DNA from: Pseudonocardia humida
GTDB lineage: Bacteria > Actinomycetota > Actinomycetes > Mycobacteriales > Pseudonocardiaceae
Length of the DNA stretch: 34,878 nucleotides
Reading direction: 5' to 3'
Assembly (NCBI RefSeq): GCF_023898865.1
Contig: NZ_JAGSOV010000093.1
Coordinates: 1 to 34,878 of the forward strand
The translations under genes were made by a program, and so were the position numbers. Of the stretch, positions 26,744 through 34,028 are shown one piece after another (the first letter of the stretch is position 1; every line of letters starts with the position of its first letter). The notes below the pieces were generated by a model. It saw only the letters and a list, made by a program, of their open reading frames with translations, was not told the DNA's origin and searched no databases.

Positions 26744-27067
26744 TCAATGAGCGGCACCGAGCTCCAGGGCGAGCACACCGGCGACGACCGGCGCGATGCC
26801 GCCGAGCTGCACCGGGGTGAGGGTGTCGCCGAGGAGGACCGCGCCGATCACTGCGACCAGCGCGACGCCGGCGCCGGCCCAGATCCCGTACGCGACACCG
26901 ACCGGTATCCCGGCTCTCAACACCTGGGACAGCAGGCCGAAGGCGCCGAGGTAGCCGATCACCACCAGGATCGACGGGACCGGCCGGGTGAAGCCGTCGG
27001 ACAGGCGCAGGTTGATCGTCGCGGTCACCTCGAGGACGATCGCTGCGGCCAGGAGCAGGTACGGCAC
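26744..27067 (-). CDS. Small multidrug resistance (EmrE/QacE-type) exporter
   Basis: A 107-residue, four-helix SMR protein. The essential membrane Glu is Glu13 in AAAIVLEVTATINLRLSDGF, and AYGIWAGAG matches the conserved YAIWSGVG of EmrE, including its Trp. SMR dimers expel hydrophobic cations in exchange for protons. The GTG start lies 3 nt after the stop of S9 peptidase 2, so the two are translationally coupled. A frame starting from the nearby ATG at 27074 gives no family match. A GCGTC/GACGC stem with an inner GGGG/CCCC after the stop may act as terminator. Confidence 0.9.
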   Translation of the reverse strand: MPYLLLAAAIVLEVTATINLRLSDGFTRPVPSILVVIGYLGAFGLLSQVLRAGIPVGVAYGIWAGAGVALVAVIGAVLLGDTLTPVQLGGIAPVVAGVLALELGAAH

Positions 27068-27070
27068 GGT

Positions 27071-29002
27071 TCATGCCTCTCCCGCGGCGCGCCCGCCCAG
27101 GTGGCGGGCGAGGAACCGCTCCAGCGTGCGGTAGAGCTCGATGTTGCTGTCGGGGTTGATGAACCAGTGGCCCTCACGCTCGTTGAGCAGGTACTCCACC
27201 TCGGCGCCACGGGCCCGCAGGGCCTCGACGACCCGGTCGGAGTGGCGGCGGTCGATCCGCAGGTCGTTGGCGCCATGGACGAGCAGCACCGGGGCGGTGA
27301 TGTGGTCGACTCGGCTGATCGGCGAACGGGCGAGAAGGTCGGCCGCCTGCGCCGGGTCGTCGGGATCGCCCAGGTAGCGGCCGAAGGTGTTCACGGCGGC
27401 GCGCCTGGCGAACGGCACGACCGATCGGATCACGTCGACGAGGTCGGACATCCCGGTGTAGCTGATCGCGGCGGCGAACCGGTCCGGGGTGAACGCGGCC
27501 CCGACGAGTGCGGCGTAGCCGCCGTAGGAGCTGCCGTAGATCGCCACCCGGTCGCGGTCGGTCCAGCCGTGGGCGATGGCCCAGTCCAGGGCGTCGATGA
27601 CGTCGTCGTGCATGCGGCCGGCGAACTGCCCGATCGCGGCCTGGGTGTGGGCCTTGCCGTAGCCGGTGGAGCCGCGGAAGTTCACCTGCAGCACCGCGTA
27701 GCCGCGGTTGGCCAGCAGTTGCACCTCCGGGTCGTAGCCCCAGCTGTCGCGGTACCAGGGTCCGCCGTGCAGCAGCACCACGGTCGGCAGGTCGCGGGGC
27801 TCGATCCCGATCGGCAGGGTCAGGTGGCACGGCAGGTCGATGCCGTCCCGGGCGGGGACGGTGATCGGGGTGACCGGCGCCAGCCGGGCCGGGTCCAGGT
27901 GCGGGTAGGGGCGGAACAGCCGCCGGGCGGTGCCGGTGGTGTGGTCGTAGCACCAGGTGACGCCGGGATCGCGGTCGTGGGTGAAGTCCACGACCCAGCG
28001 CTGCGCGTCGGCGTCGCAGGAGATGTGGGCCAGGTCGCCGTCGGAGAGCTCGGTCAGCCGTGGCAGCACCGCGGTGAAGTGCGGGTCGAGGGCGTGGATC
28101 TCCTGGCGGGCCCCGAGGTAGCGGGCGCCGAGCAGCTGCCCGGTCGCGGGGTGCACGATCAGCGAGGACGGGAAGCGCGGGTCGGCCTCGGGGCGTGGGG
28201 TGTCCAGGTCGAACACGGGGTGGCTGTCGACGCCGCTCTGTTCGCCGGTGTCGAGGTCGAGCCGGGCCAGCCGGGTGCGGTCCGAGCCGCGGGCGGAGCC
28301 GATCCACAACCCCGCCCCGTCCGGGGTGGGCACGCAGGGCAGGGCGCCGAAGGGGTGGTCGAGCCCGGGGAACCGGCTGATCAGCCGGGGTGCGCCGGCG
28401 TTCCAGTCCGACAGCAGCTGCGTGCCGTCGTCGGTCATGCTGAAGGCGAGGATGCGTCCGGTCGGCGAGCGCAGCCAGCTGATGACATCACCCGGGTTCT
28501 CGGCGAGCACGGTGAGGTGGGCGGTGTCGAGGTCGAGCTCGTGGAAGTCGATCAGCTCGGGGCGGCGCGCGTTGAGCTGCACGTACACCGTCCTGGGCCG
28601 GTCGGCGGAGAGCTGGGTGCCGATCACACGTGCGCCTGGGATCGGGGTCAGGTCGACCGCGGGCTGCTCGGGCCGGGTCAGGTCGACGCGGTGCAGGTGG
28701 TGGTTCTCGTCGCCGTCGGTGTCCTGGGTGAACAGCAGGTAGCGGCCGTCGGCGGCCCAGAAGAACGTCTCGATGCTGCGGTGGTCGTCGGAGGTCACAC
28801 GCCGCGCCGACGGGTCGTCCGCGGCGTCGGTGTCGGGCCAGTCGCCGTCCAGGTCGCGGACGAACACGTTGAGGCGGTCCCGCCACGGGGCGAGGTAGGC
28901 GACCTTGGTGCCGTCGGGGGAGATCTGGGCTCGGCTGCGGGCGGGTGGGTCGAAGAACTCCTCGACGGTGATCAGGGCGGTCGGGGCGGATAGGGCCGTC
29001 AC
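27071..29002 (-). CDS. S9-family serine peptidase (prolyl oligopeptidase type), paralogue 2
   Basis: A 643-residue paralogue of the peptidase at 16334, with an N-terminal propeller and a C-terminal hydrolase domain. The triad is Ser492 in GSSYGGY, Asp580 in GANDLRI and His612 in EGHWF. HGGPWYRDSWGY is the oxyanion region. The start is GTG 29002, with the same GGAGGA site used by paralogue 1; the frame is open 26 codons further upstream without homology. No signal peptide. It is coupled to an SMR exporter downstream. Its promoter has the same 19-bp geometry but a different dyad. Confidence 0.92.
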   Translation of the reverse strand: MTALSAPTALITVEEFFDPPARSRAQISPDGTKVAYLAPWRDRLNVFVRDLDGDWPDTDAADDPSARRVTSDDHRSIETFFWAADGRYLLFTQDTDGDENHHLHRVDLTRPEQPAVDLTPIPGARVIGTQLSADRPRTVYVQLNARRPELIDFHELDLDTAHLTVLAENPGDVISWLRSPTGRILAFSMTDDGTQLLSDWNAGAPRLISRFPGLDHPFGALPCVPTPDGAGLWIGSARGSDRTRLARLDLDTGEQSGVDSHPVFDLDTPRPEADPRFPSSLIVHPATGQLLGARYLGARQEIHALDPHFTAVLPRLTELSDGDLAHISCDADAQRWVVDFTHDRDPGVTWCYDHTTGTARRLFRPYPHLDPARLAPVTPITVPARDGIDLPCHLTLPIGIEPRDLPTVVLLHGGPWYRDSWGYDPEVQLLANRGYAVLQVNFRGSTGYGKAHTQAAIGQFAGRMHDDVIDALDWAIAHGWTDRDRVAIYGSSYGGYAALVGAAFTPDRFAAAISYTGMSDLVDVIRSVVPFARRAAVNTFGRYLGDPDDPAQAADLLARSPISRVDHITAPVLLVHGANDLRIDRRHSDRVVEALRARGAEVEYLLNEREGHWFINPDSNIELYRTLERFLARHLGGRAAGEA

Positions 29003-29049
29003 GGGATCCTCCGGGGTGTCGTGCCGTGTCGTGTCTCGCGGATATGCGG

Positions 29050-29080
29050 ATTGCAGACCGTGACGTTGCGTCCGGCTCAA
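29050..29080 (-). promoter_or_regulatory. Variant 19-bp-spacer promoter of S9 peptidase 2 and SMR exporter
   Basis: Read leftwards: TTGAGC (29075-29080), 19 bp, TGCAAT (29050-29055). The dyad is GACG-CAA-CGTC (29062-29072) instead of GTGCCG-N3-CGGCAC. Its centre sits 2 bp towards the -35 from the spacer middle, as in site A. Confidence 0.5.
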
Positions 29081-29305
29081 GGCCCGACCGCGTGATTCGC
29101 GCCGCGCGAACGGACAGGTCGGGACGTGGCCCCCCGGAGCCGGCCAATGCAGGACGAGATGACGGGGTCCGACCTGAACCGTGAGCCGCGGTGTCGCCGT
29201 ACGTGGCTTCTACCGATGCGAAGGTGCCGTCGGCACCACGAGCCTCGTGGTCGTAGGCGCTGAGGAACCGCTCGCAGAATGCACAGCTGAACGGAAGGTT
29301 CGACA
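29081..29305. other. Upstream region of the SDR gene
   Basis: Together with the peptidase leader this is a 303-nt gene-free divergent region. Two perfect palindromes stand side by side: GGTGCCG-T-CGGCACC (29223-29237) and CCACGAG-C-CTCGTGG (29236-29250), about 55 nt before the SDR start. They are candidate repressor sites. The first has a 1-nt centre, unlike the 3-nt centre of the MerR-type sites. Confidence 0.5.
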
Positions 29306-30088
29306 ATGACTACGCAAAGACAGCCGGTTGCCGTCGTCACCGGCGCCGGAAGCGCACACGGAATCGGGTTCGCGGCGGCCCGCCTTCTCGGTGCCGGCGG
29401 GAGCCGTGTGGTGATCACATCAACGACGGATCGCATCTTCGAGCGCGTCGCGGAACTGCGCGCCGCCGGAATCCGAGCGGAAGGGGTGGTCGCCGATCTC
29501 ACTGGTCGGGCCGGTGTGGACGCCGTCGTCGCGTGCGCGTCGGATTCGTTCGGCGGCGTGGACATCCTCGTCAACAACGCCGGGATGACGTCGGTGTCCG
29601 ACTCGTACGCTTCGGGCGCGATCGACGGGCTGTCCCTCGCGGACTGGCATGCCTCGCTCGATCGAAACCTGACCACGTCGTTCCTGATGATCCGTGCGGT
29701 GGCGGGTCTCATGCAGGCGGCCGGCTACGGCCGCATCGTCAACGTGTCATCGGTGTCGGGGCCCGTCGCCGCTTACGCCGGCGACGTCGCCTACCACGCG
29801 GCGAAGGCCGGCGTTGTCGGGCTGACGCGCGCGACGGCGATCGACATGGCTGCGGCGGGCATCACGGTGAACGCCGTCGCTCCGGGGTGGATCGACACCT
29901 CGTCCGCCTCCGACCACGAGCGGGCGATGGGCGCGGCCACACCCGTCGGCCGCTCCGGCACCGCGGAGGAAGTAGCGCACGCGATCGCGTTCCTCGCTGG
30001 GGAAGGCGCGTCGTACATCACGGGTCAGCTCATCACGGTCGACGGAGCGAACTCCATCAGCGAAGAGCGCGGGCGTTCGAGAACGTGA
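29306..30088 (+). CDS. Short-chain dehydrogenase/reductase (SDR)
   Basis: A 260-residue classical SDR oxidoreductase. The nucleotide motif is VTGAGSAHGIG (11-21), NNAG is at 90-93, and the active site is Ser149 with Tyr163 and Lys167 in YHAAK. APGWIDT and GQLITVDG are the usual end motifs. FabG-like enzymes reduce ketones with NAD(P)H; the substrate is unknown. ATG 29306 has GGAAGG upstream. Its codon usage appears less GC-biased than neighbouring genes (for example TCG, GGA, CGA), which may point to separate acquisition. Confidence 0.9.
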   Translation: MTTQRQPVAVVTGAGSAHGIGFAAARLLGAGGSRVVITSTTDRIFERVAELRAAGIRAEGVVADLTGRAGVDAVVACASDSFGGVDILVNNAGMTSVSDSYASGAIDGLSLADWHASLDRNLTTSFLMIRAVAGLMQAAGYGRIVNVSSVSGPVAAYAGDVAYHAAKAGVVGLTRATAIDMAAAGITVNAVAPGWIDTSSASDHERAMGAATPVGRSGTAEEVAHAIAFLAGEGASYITGQLITVDGANSISEERGRSRT

Positions 30089-30141
30089 GCAAGACCGCTG
30101 CTCGGGGCTGACGGTTCTGGCGGGCAGCATCCCGAAGCCGG

Positions 30142-30737
30142 TCACGGCCGTCGCCGCCGACGAGTCGCGGAGCGTCGCGACGGCGCCGCCGGCTCCGGAG
30201 TAGGCGCCGACATCTCCTCGGCGTCGAAGACCGACATGATGACCGTCGCGGTGCTGGTGAAACCGATGGCGAGGGCGAGGAGGAGAGAAGGGACGAAGTC
30301 GGTCCGCGACGGGATCCAACCGCCGAGGATCCACGGCAGGACAGCCAGGGCCACGACCGCGAGCGAGGTGAGGATCTCGTTCGCGGCCAGAGCGGGGGAC
30401 TTCCTCGTCGCGCCCCTTTTCACGATTCGACGGGTCGTGTCGACGGTGGCGACCGCGAGGGTCGCTGCGAGCACGAAGAACGCGACAACCGCCCAGACGG
30501 GCTCCGCACCGACCAAGGCGAGAGCGACGATCAGGGGCAGGCTGTAGGCGATGAGCACCCACGGGTGCCGGCCCGCATGTACTGGTCCGGCGTGCTGCCT
30601 GCGGCGCCGCGGGATCGGTGCAGCGCCGAGTCGAGGTAGGAGAACACCGCCACGATGAACGTGCCGACGAGGGTCGCTGCGATGCCCGCGATGGCGAGCA
30701 GGAACTCGTCGGTCACCTCACGCACTGTCGTCACCAT
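30142..30737 (-). pseudogene. Frameshifted small membrane protein gene
   Basis: Two overlapping frames read as one protein. The first (30737 leftwards) gives TDEFLLAIAGIAATLVGTFI, then FSYLDSALHRSR and QYMRAGTR. The second continues from about 30558 as VLIAYSLPLIVALALVGAEP with three to four more membrane helices. One missing base near 30560 in CCCGTGGGTGC explains the break: restoring a T gives TR-WVLIAYS. It is a 1-nt deletion or a sequencing error. The family is unknown to me; four to five membrane segments in all. Confidence 0.65.
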
Positions 30738-30995
30738 CCTTGCTCACGCGCACCCGCTTTCACGCCGACGGCATCGGTTGGGCGGTGAGCACGACCGTGG
30801 TGGCCAAGCGGTGCGGCCGATCCCGGGCCCGAGGAGCCCACTACCCGGGCCGAGGAGATCCGGCAGACCGATCAGCCCGGTTCGCTGCCGTGTCTTCAGC
30901 CTCGTGCAGGTCACGGTGTCTTCGCGTCGGTGGTAGCCCCGACATCCCCGCCGCTCGCGCCCACCCCGCACCGGGAGACGGGCCGGCGGGCGCGC

Positions 30996-31026
30996 TTCGC
31001 ATCGGTGACAGTCACCTAGCTAGGCC
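30996..31026 (+). promoter_or_regulatory. Second-type 19-bp-spacer promoter, copy 2
   Basis: TTCGCA (30996-31001), 19 bp, TAGGCC (31021-31026), with the perfect dyad GGTGAC-A-GTCACC in the spacer. It matches copy 1 at 22054-22084 in the first 15 bases and beyond. The bases after it still resemble the leader of the LuxR-type remnant, but the ATG is lost. Confidence 0.55.
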
Positions 31027-31099
31027 GGTGCGCACCCGAGGCTCGAAGGCTGGACCCCGCTCGGCGCACGGCCCGCGGTGTGTTCCCGCTCTCGCGGGC

Positions 31100-31130
31100 T
31101 GGACCGTGCCGCGACGGCCGGGTGTCTGGT
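31100..31130 (+). promoter_or_regulatory. MerR-type promoter/operator F (carboxylesterase)
   Basis: TGGACC (31100-31105), 19 bp, TCTGGT (31125-31130). The spacer begins GTGCCGCGACGGC and then differs in the last bases of the right arm. The leader to the ATG is about 24 nt. Confidence 0.65.
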
Positions 31131-31160
31131 GGGCGTCGACGACCGAGCCGGAGGAGTCCG

Positions 31161-32981
31161 ATGTCGACCAGCGCGCTCGCGGTCCGTGGTCGGCTCGTGC
31201 TGCCGCTCGTCGTGCTGGCGCTCGCGTCGGCGGTGCTGCTGTACCTCAACCGGAGCACCGCGTGGGGATGGGGCGCCGTCGCCCTGCTGCTGGCCGGGAC
31301 CGCGTTCGTGGTGCTGCGCTCGCGCCGCCCGGCCCTGCGGGTGACCGCGTGGGGCGTGAGCACGGTCCTGCTGGCGGTCACGGCGTTGGGAAGCCACCCG
31401 GGCCCGCAGCACCGCCCGGTCGCGGGCGAAGGCGCCGTCTCCGGCGGGGTCGTCCGGACGACCTACGGCCCGGTGTCCGGGCTGCGGACCGCCGACGGGG
31501 CCGTCGAGGTGTTCGCCGGCGTGCCCTACGCCCGGCCTCCGGTCGGTGAGTTGCGCTGGCGCCCCCCGGTGCCCCCGCAGCCGTGGACGACGGTCCGGGC
31601 GGCGACGGAGTTCGCCGACGTGCCGGTGCAGCCCTCGTCGTCGTTCGCCCTGCGGGCGTTGCAGCAGACGGTGGACGTCCCGCTGGCCGAGGTGTTCGTC
31701 AACCCGTACCCGACCGGCGAAGACAGCCTCTACCTCAACGTCTGGCGCTCCACCCGGCCGCGGTCGGCGGCGCTGCCGGTGATCGTGACGGTGCCGGGCG
31801 GCGGGTTCGCGACCGGTTCCGGGGAGCTGCCGGTGCTCGACGGCGCGCCGCTGGCCCGGCGCGGGGACGTCGTCGCGGTCACCGTCAACTACCGGCTCGG
31901 GGTGTTCGGTTTCCTCGCCCATCCGGAGCTGGATGCCGAATCCCGGTACGCGAGCTCCGGCAACTACGGGTTGCTCGACCAGGTCGCCGCACTGCGTTGG
32001 GTCAAGGACAACATCGCGGCGTTCGGCGGCGACCCGCAGCGGATCACCATCGCGGGCGAGTCGGCGGGTGCGGAGAGCGTGTGCCTGCTCTCGACCATGC
32101 CGGCCGCCGAGGGCCTGTTCGAGCGGGTGATCGGCGGGAGCGGGGGCTGCATGGGGACGGCGGGTGACACCGCGGCCGGCGACCAGGTCGACACCCGCGA
32201 TGTGGCCCGGCGGGCCGGGCTGGAGCTGAGCTCCCGACTCGGCGGGGCCTCGGTGGCGGAGCTGCGGGCGATGCCCGCGGACCGGGTGTTCGCCGCGTCG
32301 CGGGAGCTCGCCGGGCACTGGCGCCCGTCGATCGACGGGCACGTGCTGCGCAGGGCCGCGGCCGAGGTGTTCGCCGCGGGGGAGCAGCACGACGTCCCGA
32401 TCCTGGTGGGAAGCAACGCCGACGAAGCGTCGCTGGCGCGGGCCGCCCCGCCCGACACCGACCCGGCCGCCTACCGGGCCGACGTCGAGCGCCGCTTCGG
32501 GACCGACGCCGAGGAGTACCTGCGGCTCTACCCCGGCCGGTCGGACGCCGAGGTGCTCGACTCGATCCTGCACGCCGACGCCGATCGGGTCATGCACCGG
32601 GCGGTGCACCTCTGGGCGCGGGAGCACACCGGGACGGCGGACGCCTACGTCTACTACTTCACCCGCGTCCCACCCGACCCGGCGCTGCGCGAGTTCGGCG
32701 CCTACCACGGGGCCGAACTCATGTACGCCTACGGAACCCTCGGCGCGGCCGGCGACGCCGGGTACACCCCGGCCGACCTCCGGCTGTCCGACCAGATGAC
32801 CGACCACTGGGTGCGGTTCGCCGCCACCGGGGACCCGAACGGGCCCGGCCTGCTCCGCTGGCCGTCGGTGGCCGAGTCCCCGGAGCACGTCATGGAGCTG
32901 GGGGAGCGCAGCGGCGTGCGTCCGAGACCCCGGGCCGAGGCGGTCGACTTCTGGCTCCGCCAACCCGGACCGATCGCGTGA
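31161..32981 (+). CDS. Type-B carboxylesterase with N-terminal membrane anchor
   Basis: A 606-residue protein. Residues 10-80 form three hydrophobic segments (such as LVLPLVVLALASAVLLYL), so the enzyme domain is probably outside the membrane. From residue 95 it is a type-B carboxylesterase: FAGVPYARPPVGELRW, EDSLYLNV (187-194; the usual disulfide Cys is Ser here), PGGGF oxyanion hole, nucleophile Ser301 in GESAGAES, an acidic NADEA segment and the His in AYHGAEL. It should hydrolyse carboxylic esters; the substrate is unknown. ATG 31161 has a GGAGGAG site, and MerR-type promoter F lies just upstream. Confidence 0.9.
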   Translation: MSTSALAVRGRLVLPLVVLALASAVLLYLNRSTAWGWGAVALLLAGTAFVVLRSRRPALRVTAWGVSTVLLAVTALGSHPGPQHRPVAGEGAVSGGVVRTTYGPVSGLRTADGAVEVFAGVPYARPPVGELRWRPPVPPQPWTTVRAATEFADVPVQPSSSFALRALQQTVDVPLAEVFVNPYPTGEDSLYLNVWRSTRPRSAALPVIVTVPGGGFATGSGELPVLDGAPLARRGDVVAVTVNYRLGVFGFLAHPELDAESRYASSGNYGLLDQVAALRWVKDNIAAFGGDPQRITIAGESAGAESVCLLSTMPAAEGLFERVIGGSGGCMGTAGDTAAGDQVDTRDVARRAGLELSSRLGGASVAELRAMPADRVFAASRELAGHWRPSIDGHVLRRAAAEVFAAGEQHDVPILVGSNADEASLARAAPPDTDPAAYRADVERRFGTDAEEYLRLYPGRSDAEVLDSILHADADRVMHRAVHLWAREHTGTADAYVYYFTRVPPDPALREFGAYHGAELMYAYGTLGAAGDAGYTPADLRLSDQMTDHWVRFAATGDPNGPGLLRWPSVAESPEHVMELGERSGVRPRPRAEAVDFWLRQPGPIA

Positions 32982-33295
32982 CCGACGAACGACGAAGACG
33001 GTCCGAGGCTGTCACGGGGCTCTCATGAGGAGCACCAGGATGTCGGTGGGCGCCCGCCGATGCTCGACTGCAGGCAGCTCACCGCCTCCCGCGGGCCCCG
33101 GTCGATGCCGCTGCGGCACGCTCCACCCGGTCGATGTCGTTCGTCGAACCCGACGAGTGCGGTCGTGCCTACTCGACCGGTGCACGACGCGCGCCCGATC
33201 CGCACGCCGTATGGCGGCGGACACAGCGGCTTGAGCGTGCCGCGACGGCAGGGTTTCTCCTGGGCGCAGTCGACCACACGACCCAGGAGGACGTC
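32982..33295. other. Gene-free stretch before the DUF3159-like gene
   Basis: No gene is seen. Besides promoter G it contains an orphan half-degraded site (H): read leftwards, TGGAGC at 33120-33125, then GTGCCG-CAG-CGGCAT, but CGGGGC where the -10 should be and no gene downstream on that strand. It is probably a vestige of an inverted or deleted copy. Confidence 0.5.
33231..33261 (+). promoter_or_regulatory. MerR-type promoter/operator G (DUF3159-like gene and S9 peptidase 3)
   Basis: TTGAGC (33231-33236), 19 bp, TCTCCT (33256-33261). The dyad is GTGCCG-CGA-CGGCA, with G instead of C at the last arm position. The leader to the first ATG is about 30 nt. Confidence 0.7.
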
Positions 33296-33964
33296 ATGGA
33301 CGCCACCGACCGCGACCGCGGCCCGGCCCGCGAGAACCCGTCGGCCGGGAGAACACCCGACGGCCCAGGGGCGACGCTGCTCGACCAGATGGGCGGCCCG
33401 ATCGGTTTCGTCTACTCCGCCGCCCCCGTGGTCGTGTTCGTGGCGGCCAACGCCTTCCTGCCCCTGACCGAGACGATCATCGTGTCGGTCGCCGTCGGGC
33501 TGGCCATCGCCGGCTACCGGCTGCTGCGCGGGGAGCGGTTCAGCCTGGCCGTCGGCGGGCTGCTCGGGCTCGCCCTCGCGATCGGCATCGTGGCCCTGAC
33601 CGGGTCGGCGCGGGACTTCTTCGTCGTCGGCATCTGGGCGTACCTGGTGGCGTTCGTGGTCGCGCTGGGCTCGGTGCTGGCCCGCCGTCCGCTCAGCGGC
33701 CTCGTGTGGAACCTCGTGCACGGTGGCACCCACGACTGGCGGGCCGACCGCCGCGTCATGCGCGCCCACGACGTCGCCACGCTCGCCGCGGCGGTGGTGT
33801 CCGGGGCCCGGTTCGGCGTGCAGCAGTGGCTCTACGTCAGCGACGAGACCGGCTGGCTGGGGTTCGCCCGGGTCGCGATGGGCTGGCCGCTGACCATCCT
33901 GGCCGCGCTGGTCGTCGTCTGGGCGTGGCGGCGCAGCAGCACGCGGCTGCTGCCGTCGGCCTGA
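33296..33964 (+). CDS. DUF3159-like integral membrane protein
   Basis: A 222-residue membrane protein. After a 30-residue hydrophilic start come about six hydrophobic segments: GFVYSAAPVVVFVAANAFL, TIIVSVAVGLAIAGYRLL, AVGGLLGLALAIGIVALTG, and others. RLLRGE, TGSARDFFVVGIW and ARRPLSGLVW fit the DUF3159 family as I remember it; the function is unknown. ATG 33296 has a CAGGAGGA site. It shares direction and a 64-nt gap with S9 peptidase 3, so promoter G probably drives both. Confidence 0.82.
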   Translation: MDATDRDRGPARENPSAGRTPDGPGATLLDQMGGPIGFVYSAAPVVVFVAANAFLPLTETIIVSVAVGLAIAGYRLLRGERFSLAVGGLLGLALAIGIVALTGSARDFFVVGIWAYLVAFVVALGSVLARRPLSGLVWNLVHGGTHDWRADRRVMRAHDVATLAAAVVSGARFGVQQWLYVSDETGWLGFARVAMGWPLTILAALVVVWAWRRSSTRLLPSA

Positions 33965-34028
33965 CGGTGCCCGGCCGGCCCCGCCCGGCCATCGGCGGAC
34001 CATCCCACGCACTGCGAGAGGACGCACC

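Larger units (their letters stand above)
30738..31160. other. Gene-free stretch before the carboxylesterase
   Basis: No gene is recognised. It holds a direct repeat of CCCGGGC(C)CGAGGAG (30822-30836 and 30844-30857), the second copy of the TTCGCA-N19-TAGGCC promoter block and MerR-type site F, which are listed separately. Confidence 0.5.

Noticed and set aside
26645..28993. 782-codon plus-strand open frame over the SMR and S9 genes
   Set aside because: Antisense to two well-supported genes; its Val/Gly/Asp-rich text is the complement of the real codons.
28488..29306. Minus-strand frame starting MSNLPFSCAFCERFLSAYD
   Set aside because: The CxxC start looked like a zinc ribbon, but the frame has no further ligands, overlaps the operator palindromes and runs out of frame through the S9 gene.
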